DNA of 64,000 nucleotides from the NCBI RefSeq assembly GCF_003253705.1, contig NZ_QKYU01000011.1:107084-171083 (forward strand), read 5' to 3'. Below the pieces are notes generated by a model. The model was not told the DNA's origin, did no database searches, and saw only the letters and a program-made list of their open reading frames with translations. Shown here piece by piece: positions 20,301-28,912 of this stretch. Position numbers and translations under genes: made by a program. Every line of letters begins with the position of its first letter. The stretch's first letter is position 1. This DNA is from Humitalea rosea (GTDB taxonomy: Bacteria; Pseudomonadota; Alphaproteobacteria; Acetobacterales; Acetobacteraceae).

Positions 20301-20516
20301 CGGCGCGCCCGCATCCCGGCCGGCCCAGGCGACCTGCGACGACTCGACATAGCTGTAGTAGGCTGCGGCCCAAGGGTCCGGATCGTCATGGATATTGGTG
20401 ACGGTGACGGCGAAGGTCCGGGCAGTGGTGTCGATCCACGCACCCCAGTCCAGATCGGAGCCGAGCCCCTCGCGCATGGCGAGGCCACGGGACCCGGCTT
20501 CGATCACGAGGCGCAT
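17328..20516 (-). CDS. Large RTX protein with two repeat arrays, helical middle domain and DUF4214 tail
   Basis: A 1062-residue protein with no recognised catalytic domain. Residues 1-190 form a beta-rich, Trp/Tyr-rich N-terminal region. An RTX array follows (~195-290, [18 protein letters not shown] units), then a region ~300-620 including helices and hydrophobic patches ([18 protein letters not shown]). A second, interrupted RTX array covers ~640-800. A three-unit DUF4214 tail (~810-1062) ends FGILFA, matching the protease downstream. Expected to be exported by a type I system and to fold with Ca2+ outside the cell. The start (ATG 20516, or 20477) has no clear ribosome site. Adhesin or surface enzyme are both possible. 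Confidence 0.7.
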   Translation of the reverse strand: MRLVIEAGSRGLAMREGLGSDLDWGAWIDTTARTFAVTVTNIHDDPDPWAAAYYSYVESSQVAWAGRDAGAPLTWPGGAQLSGFSLAEAPLLGDFYAAATTTFSYGYLYVFDPSVSLATNDLRGSLGNYVYRAEGIAYLAALDAWREAALDTTATAWTYTSSSLPAVTITDAPATSLRDLSHITADGLAVLMRLLAGNDEIIGADGDDALLGGAGDDSIVAGGGRDLADGGQGRDTLLGGAGRDALFGGDGEDSLDGGEDEDLLIGGAGADRLLGGAGADLLIGGWPDRGDPAVAGVRPLDTLTGGSGEDVFVVNNDAHVTDMTGGETVLVTQAIREASNGVMILKTGTGFELLLLTGEIEIDTSGSVPRRVMRIDSAVTVTIDAPEGQVGLARLPDSLLLDPYPWAAGLGTLGVELPQDAVAYAQYQLSWTPGETILTRAAADARVEEVADGLRLFEAFDQIKAALLLGSIDGHLDLYGPQVVRNIVARLEVALEAFDPAAALRFTTASNATFAALAEKIVGQIPAFRMAFFIKDLATIVTSYVEGDYRDQHIRLLSDFSAAVLGLVGRDMAALAVGFGGIVVDALVDTILDGVAREISASVTGALDHIGTAGNDVIDRREEGWGGVFVGGDGDDTLFDGAGDATFVGGSGNGDDRYDGGGGWDSVTYTSALHGVAVDLGLGRATGADIGSDTLVGIEAVTSGDGADRLLGSEAANALSAGAGADWLEGRGGNDSLFGGEGDDTLLGGAGSDLIDGGAGTDRVEMAGLGRRGVQITLGEGALHLVHGAETDRVQNVERLDFADGTLWTGADSTAAQVLRLYQAALERAPDQSGLNYWIGALGAEVRLEALASDFLGSAEFAARFGAGLGEADFVAQLYRNVLGREGDHGGLQYWTSSLLYDGVSRASVLVAFSESDENRAATADVVSAGIWDLDENAAAVARLYDTALGRLPDVGGLGYWKTNIEAGTQTLTDLATVFTNSPEFQAVYGALGNRAFVELIYQNALHRAGEAGGVAYWTGLLDSGLSRAAMVVPFSESAEHAELTAANINNPDPTHFGILFA

Positions 20517-20587
20517 CGTTCGGGTCCAGGCCGGAAATGGTTGCGGTTGCTTACCTATCAGCGCGGCCGCGAAGCGTAAACCCTACC

Positions 20588-20616
20588 TTGCCACGGGTGG
20601 CGGCACCGCCTATAGG
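20588..20616 (+). promoter_or_regulatory. Predicted sigma70 promoter of rpmI-rplT
   Basis: TTGCCA (20588-20593), exactly 17 bases, then TATAGG (20611-20616). It lies in the 224-bp divergent region before rpmI and would give a leader of about 115 nt, long enough for an L20-type autoregulatory structure; none was identified. Confidence 0.65.
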
Positions 20617-20740
20617 CCCCCCTCGCTACGCGTCCGGGCCCGTTGGGGCATGCCCGGCCGTGGCGTCGCGCGTCCCCGCCATCCTGGCGGCGTGGTGCGT
20701 CCCCCCGGTCCCCGAATGGGCCGATATTGGAGGACCCGAA

Positions 20741-20947
20741 ATGCCCAAGATGAAGACCAAGAGCAGCGTCAAGAAGCGATTCAAGATCACTGCGACCGGT
20801 AAGGTTCTGGCTGGCGCCGGCTTCAAGCGCCACATGCTGTCCTGCAAGACGTCGAAGATGAAGCGGCACAACCGCGGCTCCTTCACGATGACGGACATGG
20901 ACGCCCGGACCATCAAGCAGTGGTTGCCCTATGGGCTGGATCGGTAA
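20741..20947 (+). CDS. rpmI: 50S ribosomal protein L35
   Basis: A 68-residue basic ribosomal protein. It begins [17 protein letters not shown] and contains [16 protein letters not shown], the typical L35 pattern. GGAGGA at 20729-20734 sets the start. The infC gene that commonly precedes rpmI is absent here; instead the large RTX gene is divergent. rplT follows after 12 bases. Confidence 0.97.
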   Translation: MPKMKTKSSVKKRFKITATGKVLAGAGFKRHMLSCKTSKMKRHNRGSFTMTDMDARTIKQWLPYGLDR

Positions 20948-20959
20948 GGAGAACGCGCC

Positions 20960-21337
20960 ATGGCACGTGTCAAACGCGGCGTAACGAAGCACGCCCGCCA
21001 CAAGAAGATTCTTGGCCTCGCCAAGGGATATGTCGGCAGGTCGTCGACGGCCTACCGGCCGGCATTGGAGCGGGTCGAGAAGGCCCTGCGCTATGCCTAC
21101 CGCGATCGTCGCAACAAGAAGCGCGAATTCCGCGCGCTGTGGATCCAGCGGATCAACGCCGCGGTGCGTGAGCAGGGGATGACCTATTCCGTGTTCATCG
21201 CCGCCGCCAAGCATGCCGGCATCGAGCTGGACCGCAAGGCGATGGCCGCGATCGCCATGGACGACGCCGCCGGCTTTACGGCGCTGATCGAACAGGTGAA
21301 GGCGGCCATGCCGGCGGCGGCCACCCCCGCCGCGTGA
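20960..21337 (+). CDS. rplT: 50S ribosomal protein L20
   Basis: A 125-residue 23S rRNA-binding protein needed early in 50S assembly. It starts [24 protein letters not shown] and contains [24 protein letters not shown], both diagnostic. It follows rpmI by 12 bases behind AAGGAGAACGC. A strong hairpin plus T-run separates it from pheS. Confidence 0.97.
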   Translation: MARVKRGVTKHARHKKILGLAKGYVGRSSTAYRPALERVEKALRYAYRDRRNKKREFRALWIQRINAAVREQGMTYSVFIAAAKHAGIELDRKAMAAIAMDDAAGFTALIEQVKAAMPAAATPAA

Positions 21338-21376
21338 TCGGCACCCCCGGCCCTTCACGGGCCGGGACGCTGAACA

Positions 21377-21424
21377 GGCCGCCTGGCCCCGGTGTTCGCA
21401 CCGGGGCCGCGCGGCCTTTTTCTT
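21377..21424 (+). terminator. Rho-independent terminator/attenuator between rplT and pheS
   Basis: GGCCGC (21377-21382) pairs with GCGGCC (21411-21416), and inside it GGCCCCGGTG (21385-21394) pairs perfectly with CACCGGGGCC (21399-21408) around a TTCG loop. TTTTTCTT follows directly. A second hairpin (CCCGGCCC/GGGCCGGG, about 21346-21367) lies just upstream. The position 25 bases before pheS suits either termination of the ribosomal operon or attenuation of pheST. Confidence 0.85.
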
Positions 21425-21448
21425 GTCTGGACCGGTGGATCTTTTCGC

Positions 21449-22534
21449 ATGACCGATGACCTGACCCTGCTGCGCACCGAGGCGCTCGCCGCCGTCGCGG
21501 CCGCCCCCGACCCCCGTGCGCTGGACGCCGTGCGCGTCGCGACCCTGGGCAAGAGCGGCAGCCTCACGGCCCTGCTCAAGGCATTGGGCCAGGTTCCGCC
21601 CGAAGCCCGGCGCGAACGCGGTGCCGCGGTCAACGCGGTCAAGGCCGCGGTGGAGGCGGCCCTGGACGCCCGCCGCGTGGCGCTGGAAGCCGCGGCCCTG
21701 GATGCCAGGCTGCTGGCCGAGAAGATCGATGTCACCCTGCCCCCCCGGCCCTTCCCCCCGGCCGGGCCGGAACAGGGCGGCATCCACCCGATCTCCCGCA
21801 CCATGGAGGAGCTGACCGCGCTCTTCGGCGCCATGGGGTTTTCGGTGGTCGAAGGCCCGGATATCGAGGCCGACTGGTATAATTTCTCGGCACTCAACAT
21901 CCCCGCGCATCACCCGGCGCGGCAGGACCACGACACCTTCTACCTGCCGTCCGCGCATGGCGCCGGCTTCCAGACCGTGCTGCGCACCCAGACCAGCCCC
22001 TTGCAGGTCCGCACCATGCTGGCCGGCGATCCGCCGATCCGCATCATCGCCCCGGGCCGCACCTATCGCGCCGATCATGACGCGACCCATTCGCCGATGT
22101 TCCACCAGGTCGAAGGGCTGGTCCTCGGCCGCGACATCACGCTGGGGCACCTCAAGGGCTGCCTGATCGACTTTTTACGCGCGTTCTTTGGCATCGCGGA
22201 TTTGCCGGTGCGGTTCCGCAGCAGCTACTTCCCCTTCACCGAACCCTCCATGGAGGTCGATATCGGCTGGAGCAAGAAGACCGGCGAACTCGGCGCCGGT
22301 GGCGACTGGCTGGAGATCCTCGGCAGCGGCATGGTCCATCCGAAGGTGCTGGCCAATGCCGGCATCGACCCGCGCGAATGGCAGGGCTTTGCCTTCGGCA
22401 TGGGCGTCGAGCGCATCACCATGCTGAAGCACGGCCTGCCCGATCTGCGCCCCTTCTATGAGAGCGACGTGCGCTGGCTGCGCGCCACCTCCGCCGCCGT
22501 GCTGTCGCCGGCCTCCTTGGCCGAGGGGTTCTGA
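21449..22534 (+). CDS. pheS: Phenylalanyl-tRNA synthetase alpha subunit
   Basis: Catalytic subunit (361 aa) of the alpha2beta2 enzyme charging tRNA-Phe. An N-terminal coiled-coil tRNA-binding region (residues ~1-90) is followed by the class II core. Visible features are HPISRTMEELTALFGAMGF (motif 1 region), TSPLQVRTM, the motif 2 region GRTYRADHDATHSPMFHQ, and motif 3 GFAFGMGVERITMLKHG near the C-terminus. The start at 21449 gives the family N-terminus. An upstream in-frame ATG would lie inside the terminator hairpin. pheT starts 4 bases after its stop. Confidence 0.96.
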   Translation: MTDDLTLLRTEALAAVAAAPDPRALDAVRVATLGKSGSLTALLKALGQVPPEARRERGAAVNAVKAAVEAALDARRVALEAAALDARLLAEKIDVTLPPRPFPPAGPEQGGIHPISRTMEELTALFGAMGFSVVEGPDIEADWYNFSALNIPAHHPARQDHDTFYLPSAHGAGFQTVLRTQTSPLQVRTMLAGDPPIRIIAPGRTYRADHDATHSPMFHQVEGLVLGRDITLGHLKGCLIDFLRAFFGIADLPVRFRSSYFPFTEPSMEVDIGWSKKTGELGAGGDWLEILGSGMVHPKVLANAGIDPREWQGFAFGMGVERITMLKHGLPDLRPFYESDVRWLRATSAAVLSPASLAEGF

Positions 22535-22537
22535 GCC

Positions 22538-25030
22538 ATGAAATTCTCCCTCTCCTGGCTCTCCGAGCATCTCGACACCACGGCCGATGCCGCCGCCATC
22601 GCCGCCTGCCTCAACACCATCGGCCTTGAGGTCGAAGGCATCGAGGACCGTGGCGCCGCCTTGGCCCCCTTCTGCATCGGCCGCGTGCTGGAAGCGGTGC
22701 AGCATCCCAATGCCGACCGGCTGCGCGCCTGCCGCGTGGATATCGGCGATGGCGTGATCCGCTCCGTGGTCTGCGGCGCGCCGAATGCGCGCACCGGGAT
22801 GCTGGCCGTGGTCGCTTTGCCCGGCGCCTTCATCCCCGGCACCGGCATCACGCTGAAGGCCGGGGAAATCCGCGGCGTGAAGTCCGAAGCCATGATGCTG
22901 TCGATGCGCGAGATGGGCCTCGGCCAGGACCATGACGGCATCGTGGACCTGCCCGAGGATGCCCCGGTCGGCGCCTCCTACCCCGACTGGGCGGGAATGA
23001 ACGACCCCATCATCGAAATCGCCGTCACCCCCAATCGCGGCGATGCGCTGTCCATCCGCGGCATCGCGCGGGATCTGGCCGCCGCCGGCCTCGGCACCCT
23101 CCGCCCGCTGCCGGCCGAACCGGTGCCCGCCAGCTTCACCACCCCCCTGCGCTGGGAGATCGCCGCCCCCGAAGCCTGCCCCGTGGTCCTCGGCCGCGCC
23201 CTGCGCGGGCTGACCAATGGCCCCAGCCCGCAATGGCTGCAGGACCGGCTGACCGCGATCGGGCTGCGGCCGATCAGCCGGCTGGTCGATGTCACGAACT
23301 TCTTCACCTTTGCCTATGGCCGCCCGCTGCATGTCTTCGACATGGGCAAGCTTCACGGCGATGTGCTGACCCTGCGCATGGGCGCCGAGGGCGAAACCTT
23401 CACCGCGCTGAACGGCAAAGAGGTCACGGTCACCCCGGATGACCTCGTGATCGCCGATGCCGCCGGGCCGGAATCCCTGGCCGGCGTGATCGGCGGCGAG
23501 GCCTCGGGCTGCGACGAGGGCACCACCGAAGCCTTCATCGAATGCGCGCTGTTCGACCCCGTCCGCATCGCCGAGGCCGGGCGCCGCCACAGCCTCAATT
23601 CCGATGCGCGGGCGCGGTTCGAACGCGGGCTGGACCCCGCCTTCCTGACCGATGCCGTGGAACTGGCGACGCGGATGGTGCTCGACCTTTGCGGCGGCGA
23701 GGCCTCCCAGATCGTGAGCGCCGGCGCCGTCCCCGCCTGGGAGCGCAGCGCGACCCTGCGCTTCGAGCGCATCGCCGGCCTCGGCGGGCTGGACCTGCCG
23801 GCGGAGGAAGCCTGCGCCCGGCTGGAACGCCTGGGCTTCGCCATCACCGGCCGGGACGCCGAGAGCGTCACCGTCGCCGTCCCCTCCTGGCGCAATGACG
23901 TGGCGGCGGATGGCTCGGCCTATCGCGTGCTGGCGCAGTCGCTGGACCAGGCGCCGGGGATCGGACCCGCCCGCGCCGCCAAGGCGCGCGCAAGCGTCGC
24001 GGCGATCGAGGCGGAATGCGACCTGCTGGAGGAGGTGCTGCGCCTCGGCGGGCTGGATGCGATCCCGCCGGTCTCCCTGCCCGTCGCCACCATGGGCCCG
24101 CCCGCGCTGACCGCGCGCCAGGCCCGCGCTTCGCTGGCCCGCCGCGTGCTGGGCGCGCGCGGGGCGCAGGATTGCGTGAGCTTCGGCTTCATGGACCATA
24201 CCCAGGCGGCGCTGTTCGGCGACACGCCGGACAGCCTACGCCTCGCCAACCCCATCGCCTCGGATCTGGACCAGATGCGCCCGACCCCGGTCGCGAGCCT
24301 GGTGCTGGCCGCCGGGCGCAATGCCGCGCGCGGCCAGGATGCCGTGGCGCTGGCCGAGGTCGGCGGCGGCTGGCGTTCGCCGCTGCCGGAGGGGCAGCTT
24401 GCCATCGCCGCCTGCGTCCGCACCGGCGCCACGCCGCGCCATTGGGATGTGCCCGCACGCCCGCTGGACTGGCTGGATGCCAAGGGCGATGCGCTGGCGG
24501 TGCTGGCGGCGCTCGGCGTGCCGGCGGCGGCGCTGTCGGTGACGGCGGACGCGCCCGGCTTCTACCACCCCGGCCGTTCGGGCGTGGTGCGGCAAGGGCC
24601 GAAGACGGTGCTGGCCACCTTCGGCGCGCTGCATCCCTCTGTGCTGGCGGCGCTGGACATCTCTGGCCCGGCGGTCGCCTGCGAGATCTTCCTGGACGCC
24701 ATCCCGGACCCCAAGCGCCGCAAGAAATCGGCGCCGGACCTGCCGACCCTGCAGCCTGTGCACCGCGACTTCGCCTTCCTGGTGGACGCGGGCGTGGCGG
24801 CCGAGGCGGTGCTGAAGGCTGCCCGCAACGCCGAACGCAGCCTGATCACTGAGGTCGCGCTGTTCGACCGCTACGCCGGCGAGCGCCTGCCCGAGGGCAA
24901 GGTGAGTCTCGCCATCGACGTGACCTTGCAGCCGCGCGACCATACGCTGACCGAAGCCGAGATCGAGGCCGTCGCCGCCAGGATCGTCGTGGCCGTCAGC
25001 AAGGCGACGGGGGCTGTGCTGCGCTCATGA
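22538..25030 (+). CDS. pheT: Phenylalanyl-tRNA synthetase beta subunit
   Basis: An 830-residue beta subunit with the full domain set. It has an N-terminal MKFSLSWLSEHLDT segment, an OB-fold tRNA-binding domain (HPNADRLRACRVDIG, residues ~45-150), and B3/B4 editing domains with ITVTPNRGDALSIRG-like residues. A B5 domain and catalytic-like core follow, then the C-terminal FDX-ACB anticodon-binding domain ending LQPRDHTLTEAEIEAV. Its final ATGA overlaps the next gene. Confidence 0.96.
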   Translation: MKFSLSWLSEHLDTTADAAAIAACLNTIGLEVEGIEDRGAALAPFCIGRVLEAVQHPNADRLRACRVDIGDGVIRSVVCGAPNARTGMLAVVALPGAFIPGTGITLKAGEIRGVKSEAMMLSMREMGLGQDHDGIVDLPEDAPVGASYPDWAGMNDPIIEIAVTPNRGDALSIRGIARDLAAAGLGTLRPLPAEPVPASFTTPLRWEIAAPEACPVVLGRALRGLTNGPSPQWLQDRLTAIGLRPISRLVDVTNFFTFAYGRPLHVFDMGKLHGDVLTLRMGAEGETFTALNGKEVTVTPDDLVIADAAGPESLAGVIGGEASGCDEGTTEAFIECALFDPVRIAEAGRRHSLNSDARARFERGLDPAFLTDAVELATRMVLDLCGGEASQIVSAGAVPAWERSATLRFERIAGLGGLDLPAEEACARLERLGFAITGRDAESVTVAVPSWRNDVAADGSAYRVLAQSLDQAPGIGPARAAKARASVAAIEAECDLLEEVLRLGGLDAIPPVSLPVATMGPPALTARQARASLARRVLGARGAQDCVSFGFMDHTQAALFGDTPDSLRLANPIASDLDQMRPTPVASLVLAAGRNAARGQDAVALAEVGGGWRSPLPEGQLAIAACVRTGATPRHWDVPARPLDWLDAKGDALAVLAALGVPAAALSVTADAPGFYHPGRSGVVRQGPKTVLATFGALHPSVLAALDISGPAVACEIFLDAIPDPKRRKKSAPDLPTLQPVHRDFAFLVDAGVAAEAVLKAARNAERSLITEVALFDRYAGERLPEGKVSLAIDVTLQPRDHTLTEAEIEAVAARIVVAVSKATGAVLRS

Positions 25031-25635
25031 ACCACGACATCACCACGCCGGAGGCGCTGGCCGCCCTCTACGCCCCGACCCGCGATCTGGTGCGGGCGAA
25101 GGTCACGGACCGGATCGACGCCACGGCGGCGGCGTTCATCGCGGCCAGCCCCTTCTGCATCCTGGCCACGGCCGGGGCGCGCGGGATGCATGCGACGCCG
25201 CGCGGCGATGGCCCCGGCTTCTGCGCGATGCTGGATGACAAGACCCTGGCGCTGCCCGACCGCCGCGGCAACAACCGCATCGATGCGCTGCGCGATGTGC
25301 TGGATGACCCCCGCGTGGCGCTGCTGTTCCTGGTGCCGGGTGCGGGGGAAACCCTGCGCGTCACCGGCACCGCGCGGCTGACCACCGACCCCGGCCTGCG
25401 CGCCCGCCTGGCGATGCGCGGCGTGGAGCCGGTGACGGTGATGCTGATCACCGCCGAACAGGTTTTTATGCAATGCCCAAGGGCGTTGGTGCGGTCTGCG
25501 CTCTGGGGCCAGAAGGTGCGGCCGGTGGCGGTGCCGACAGCGGGAGAAATGCTGGCGGCGCATACCGGCGGGATGATCGATGCCGCCGAGTATGACGCAG
25601 GCGCCGAGGAGCGGGTGGCCCAAAACCTCTATTGA
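25027..25635 (+). CDS. PPOX-class FMN-binding flavoprotein
   Basis: A 202-residue protein of the pyridoxamine-5'-phosphate-oxidase-like split-barrel fold. Helix 1 is followed by FIAASPFCILATAGARGMHATPRGDGPGF, the typical first strands. The FMN-contacting LALPDRRGNNRIDALRDVL and RVALLFLVPG strand follow. It resembles the alphaproteobacterial/mycobacterial MSMEG_1061-like group, whose substrates are unknown. It is coupled to pheT by a four-base ATGA overlap and converges with the glutaminase gene. F420 or haem binding cannot be excluded. Confidence 0.8.
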   Translation: MNHDITTPEALAALYAPTRDLVRAKVTDRIDATAAAFIAASPFCILATAGARGMHATPRGDGPGFCAMLDDKTLALPDRRGNNRIDALRDVLDDPRVALLFLVPGAGETLRVTGTARLTTDPGLRARLAMRGVEPVTVMLITAEQVFMQCPRALVRSALWGQKVRPVAVPTAGEMLAAHTGGMIDAAEYDAGAEERVAQNLY

Positions 25636-25641
25636 GAGCGG

Positions 25642-26622
25642 CTACCCCGGCGCCAGCGACGGCAGCAGGCTGGAGCCGGAATTGGTCGCATCGAAGGCGT
25701 GCAGGCCGAGATCCTCGGCCAGCATCTCGCAGGCCAGCAGGCCACGATGCGGATTGCCATCGGCGTTCAGCCGCGGCGAGAACACGCCCAAGCCAAGCTG
25801 GCGATTGACCACCGCCACCACCCCGCCGCCGACGCCGCTTTTCGCCGGCAGCCCGACGCGGCAGGCCCAGTCCCCGGCGCCGTCATACAGCCCGCAAGTG
25901 AACATCACCGACAGCGTGTCCCGCACCGCATCGACGCCGAAGACCTCCTTGCCCGAGAGCGGGTTGGTCCCGATCGCGGCCAGGGTCGCGCCCATCACCG
26001 CCAGATCATGCGCGGTGACCAGCAGCGAGCATTGCAGGAAATAAAGCTCCACCGCCTCCTGCGGATCGGCGGTGAAGGCGCCGGCGGCGCGCAGCAGATG
26101 CGCGATGGCGCGGTTGCGGTGGCCGCTCTCGGCCTCGGAGGCATGCACCGCGGCATCGACCTCCAGCATGCGGCCGGCGCAGGCGGAGAGCCGGGCCTTC
26201 ACCATTGCGAAGGCGTCGGGGCCAAGCGTCTGGCGCAACAGCCCGGCCACGGCGATGGCACCGGAATTGATCATCGGGTTGAAGGGGCGGTTGCTGCGCG
26301 GGTCCAGCTCGATGACGTTGAAGGGCTCGCCGACCGGTTGCACGCCCACCCCGGCCCGCACCGCGTCGCGGCCCAGCAGGTCGAGCACCATGGCATAGGT
26401 GAAGCATTTGGAGACGGATTGGATGGTGAAGGGGTGCCGCGTGTCGCCAGCCTCGGCCACCGCGCCGGAGGGCGTCATCAGGGCGATGCCGAACAGATCC
26501 GGCGGCATCGCGGCCAGGGCCGGGATGTAGCTGGCAACCGCGCCCTCGATGCGGCCATGCAGGCGCGCATGGGTCTCGCGGGCGGCGCTGCTCAAGGAGT
26601 GGCGGATATCGGGGGCGTGCAT
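25642..26622 (-). CDS. glsA: Glutaminase
   Basis: Hydrolyses L-glutamine to glutamate and ammonia in the cytosol. The 326-residue protein has the serine-dependent beta-lactamase-like fold. The catalytic SxxK is in HPFTIQSVSKCFTYAMVL near residue 65, then RPFNPMINSGAIA and the EA-E-GHRNRAIAHLL region. CGLYDGAGDWACRVGLPAKSGVGGG near the C-terminus is the third conserved block. The length is typical of GlsA. It lies convergent to the PPOX gene; a roughly 100-bp gap separates its start from ymdB. Confidence 0.95.
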   Translation of the reverse strand: MHAPDIRHSLSSAARETHARLHGRIEGAVASYIPALAAMPPDLFGIALMTPSGAVAEAGDTRHPFTIQSVSKCFTYAMVLDLLGRDAVRAGVGVQPVGEPFNVIELDPRSNRPFNPMINSGAIAVAGLLRQTLGPDAFAMVKARLSACAGRMLEVDAAVHASEAESGHRNRAIAHLLRAAGAFTADPQEAVELYFLQCSLLVTAHDLAVMGATLAAIGTNPLSGKEVFGVDAVRDTLSVMFTCGLYDGAGDWACRVGLPAKSGVGGGVVAVVNRQLGLGVFSPRLNADGNPHRGLLACEMLAEDLGLHAFDATNSGSSLLPSLAPG

Positions 26623-26719
26623 GCGCGCTTGGCCTCGGCTGTCAGACGACCGCGCATTTCATTCCCGTCGCAAATCTGTAACGGAACGCGCCCTGGTGGC
26701 AATGGCCCTGTGGCGCCTG

Positions 26720-27532
26720 CTACCCCAGCGCCTGGGCCAGCCTGCCGCCGATGCGGATCGGCACGATGCTGCGGGCAAGGCCGGTCGCATCATCCGTCTC
26801 GACAAAACAGCCGCAGATCGTCGCCTCGCCATCCGCCGGCGACAGTTTTTCCCCGGGCACCTTGCGCCAGAAACGCAGGGCCGCGGCGCCCTTCTGCATC
26901 CCGATCACGCTGTCATAATCGCCGCACATGCCGGCATCGGTCATATAGGCCGTGCCGCCGACCAGGATGTGGTGGTCGCCCGAGGGCGTATGCGTATGCG
27001 TCCCCACCACCAGCGACACCCGGCCATCGAAGGAATGCGCGAAGCTCAGCTTCTCGCTGGAGGCCTCGGCATGGAAATCCACGACGATGGCCGAAACCCC
27101 GCCGGTGCCCATCCGGTAGGGCGCCAGCACCGCCTGGGCACCGCGGAAGGGGTCATCCAGCGCGTCCATGAACAGCCGCCCCATGGCCTGCACCACCAGC
27201 GCGCGGCGGCCATCGGCCAGCACCACCTCGTAATGGCCTCGCCCGGGCGTACCGGGCGGGAAATTCAGCGGGCGGATGACGCGGGGTTCGGTTTCGAGGT
27301 AGGGAATCAGCTCCTTGCGGTCCCAGGCGTGGTTGCCGAGCGTCACCACATCCGCCCCCGCGACCAGGAAGGCGCGCGCCATATCCGGCGCCAGGCCAAA
27401 GCCATGCGAGGCGTTCTCCCCGTTCAGCACCACCAGGTCGGCGTTGAGGCGCGTCCGCAGCGCCGGCAGTTGGGCCACGATGGCATCGCGGCCGCTGCGG
27501 CCGACGACATCTCCAAGAAACAGAATCCGCAA
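26720..27532 (-). CDS. ymdB: YmdB-family metallophosphoesterase
   Basis: A 270-residue phosphoesterase of the TIGR00282/YmdB family (2',3'-cyclic-nucleotide 2'-phosphodiesterase in Bacillus). Metal-binding motifs are in order: GDVVGRSGRDA at the N-terminus, LNGENASHGFGL, TLGNHAWDRKE, DFHAEASSEK and GTHTHTPSGDHHIL. It is 4 bases downstream of the cyclo-ligase gene on the same strand, an arrangement frequent in alphaproteobacteria, and probably co-transcribed with it. The cellular substrate in this lineage is unknown. Confidence 0.92.
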   Translation of the reverse strand: MRILFLGDVVGRSGRDAIVAQLPALRTRLNADLVVLNGENASHGFGLAPDMARAFLVAGADVVTLGNHAWDRKELIPYLETEPRVIRPLNFPPGTPGRGHYEVVLADGRRALVVQAMGRLFMDALDDPFRGAQAVLAPYRMGTGGVSAIVVDFHAEASSEKLSFAHSFDGRVSLVVGTHTHTPSGDHHILVGGTAYMTDAGMCGDYDSVIGMQKGAAALRFWRKVPGEKLSPADGEATICGCFVETDDATGLARSIVPIRIGGRLAQALG

Positions 27533-27536
27533 CCGC

Positions 27537-28106
27537 TCAGGCTCCCGTGACGATCAGTCCGGACTCGGTCGCGATCATCGGCAGCCGTTGGTCCAGAGGT
27601 CCAGTTGGCACCTCCGGCACCTCCTGTGTGGAAAAAGCGATGCCGATGGCGGTGGAATTCGGCAAGCCCGCCAGGGTGCGGTCGTAATACCCGCCGCCAT
27701 AGCCGAGCCGCCCGCCCCGCCGATCGAAGGCCAGCAGCGGCACCAGCAGCCAGTCAGGATCGAGCCATTCGCCCGCCGCCGGCTGGCTGGTGCCCATCGG
27801 GCCCGGCGCCAAGGGCTCGCCGGGCTGCCAGCGGCGGAATCGCAGCGGCTGGCCGCGCGGCGGCGTCACCGGCAGCACCAGCGCATGGCCGCGTTCGGCG
27901 AGCGCCTGCATCAAGGGCCGAGGGTCGATTTCCGCCCCCATCGGCCAGAACCCGGCCACCACCGCGCCCTCCGGCGGCGCGGCAGCGGCCAGCACATGCG
28001 CCGCCATCGCGGCGCCGAGCGCCGGATCGCAGCCAAGCCGCGCGGCAAAGGCATGACGCCGGAGCGCTGCCTTCTCGGCATCGAGGGGAAAGTGCGGAGC
28101 CGCCAT
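27537..28106 (-). CDS. 5-formyltetrahydrofolate cyclo-ligase
   Basis: ATP-dependent enzyme of one-carbon metabolism converting 5-formyl-THF to 5,10-methenyl-THF (YgfA/Fau family). The signature LGYGGGYYDRTLAGL is near residue 140 and the N-terminal basic helix AALRRHAFAARLG binds ATP. ATG 28106 gives 189 residues; ATG 28130 would add eight and cannot be excluded, since neither has a well-spaced ribosome site. It lies directly downstream of the predicted 6S RNA, as in E. coli and many alphaproteobacteria. Confidence 0.93.
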   Translation of the reverse strand: MAAPHFPLDAEKAALRRHAFAARLGCDPALGAAMAAHVLAAAAPPEGAVVAGFWPMGAEIDPRPLMQALAERGHALVLPVTPPRGQPLRFRRWQPGEPLAPGPMGTSQPAAGEWLDPDWLLVPLLAFDRRGGRLGYGGGYYDRTLAGLPNSTAIGIAFSTQEVPEVPTGPLDQRLPMIATESGLIVTGA

Positions 28107-28129
28107 AGCCGTCGGCGTGACATCCTCCA

Positions 28130-28262
28130 TGGACCTGCTGTTGCAGGTGGGCGCCAGGTACTTGGACCAGGATCCAAGCAGCGCCAGCTCCCGGAGGTTG
28201 CTCATTGGCCCCGGGGATGTAGCTGCCTCAACAAACCGAGCAGCCCCGCCGCCCACATCTAG
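28130..28262 (-). ncRNA. ssrS: 6S RNA (SsrS), approximate ends
   Basis: The gap of about 150 bases between zapA and the cyclo-ligase gene, on the same strand, is the conserved site of 6S RNA. The sequence folds as expected. GTGGGCG (complement of 28250-28256) pairs with CGCCCAC (complement of 28147-28153) as closing stem, and CTTGGA/TCCAAG form a hairpin inside. GAGCAACCTCCGGGAGC resembles the alphaproteobacterial 6S core as I remember it. 6S RNA sequesters sigma70 RNA polymerase in stationary phase. The ends are estimates. Confidence 0.75.
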
Positions 28263-28585
28263 GGCTGGTCGAGCGTCCCCGCAATGGCTTCGATCCGCTC
28301 CGCCAACCGGGCCAGACGCTCGGCCAGCCGCGGGTCGGCGGCGGGGCCAGGGGGTTGGCCGGCGCGGACGGCGGACAGCTCGATCCGCATGTCGTGCAGC
28401 TCATCGGCCAGCAGCAGCCCGGCGAGCAGCAGCAGCCGCGCCTCGCCATATTGCCCGCCCATGGCGCGAATCGAGGAGACCCGGCGATCCACATCGGCGG
28501 CCAGGGCGACCAGATGCGCCTCCTGCCCGTCCTCGCAGGACACCGGATGGGTATAGCCGCCGACGCGGACCGTGACCTGGGCCAT
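28259..28585 (-). CDS. zapA: Cell division protein ZapA
   Basis: A 108-residue FtsZ-ring stabiliser. The N-terminal globular domain reads VTVRVGGYTHPVSCEDGQE followed by AADVDRRVSSIR. The C-terminal half is a Leu-rich amphipathic helix (EARLLLLAGLLLADELHDM) that forms the family's coiled coil. It stands 9 bases downstream of a small coiled-coil gene and directly upstream of the 6S RNA gene. Confidence 0.93.
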   Translation of the reverse strand: MAQVTVRVGGYTHPVSCEDGQEAHLVALAADVDRRVSSIRAMGGQYGEARLLLLAGLLLADELHDMRIELSAVRAGQPPGPAADPRLAERLARLAERIEAIAGTLDQP

Positions 28586-28594
28586 GCTAGCGCA

Positions 28595-28822
28595 TCACTC
28601 CTCGGAAACCGTATCTTCCGCCGCGAGCCGCAGCCGCGCGAGCGTCGCCTCCAGCCGGTCGGCCAGCGCTATGATCTCGTCACGGCTGGGGCCTGCGGCC
28701 TCCGGCGCATGCGCCGCGGCATCCAGGGCTTCACGAGCGGTCTGGACGCGGGTGGCGAGAAGATCCACCGCTGCTTCCAGCCGCGACAGAACGGCATCGG
28801 GGTCGCTTGCGGCGCTGCTCAT
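28595..28822 (-). CDS. DUF4164-like small coiled-coil protein
   Basis: A 75-residue, acidic, entirely helical protein with heptad-like Leu spacing (VLSRLEAAVDLLATRVQ and IIALADRLEATLARLRL). Alphaproteobacteria regularly carry a DUF4164 gene directly before zapA, and this fits in size, position and composition. A role with ZapA in division is inferred from neighbourhood only. The 90-bp region upstream is divergent from an unknown gene. Confidence 0.7.
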   Translation of the reverse strand: MSSAASDPDAVLSRLEAAVDLLATRVQTAREALDAAAHAPEAAGPSRDEIIALADRLEATLARLRLAAEDTVSEE

Positions 28823-28912
28823 GAAGTATTCGGCTCGACCTTGTTTACGGCAGGGGATGCGGCGGCGCCTGTCGTCCTCGACAGGCGGAAGGACAAGGAC
28901 TTGGCTTTACGC

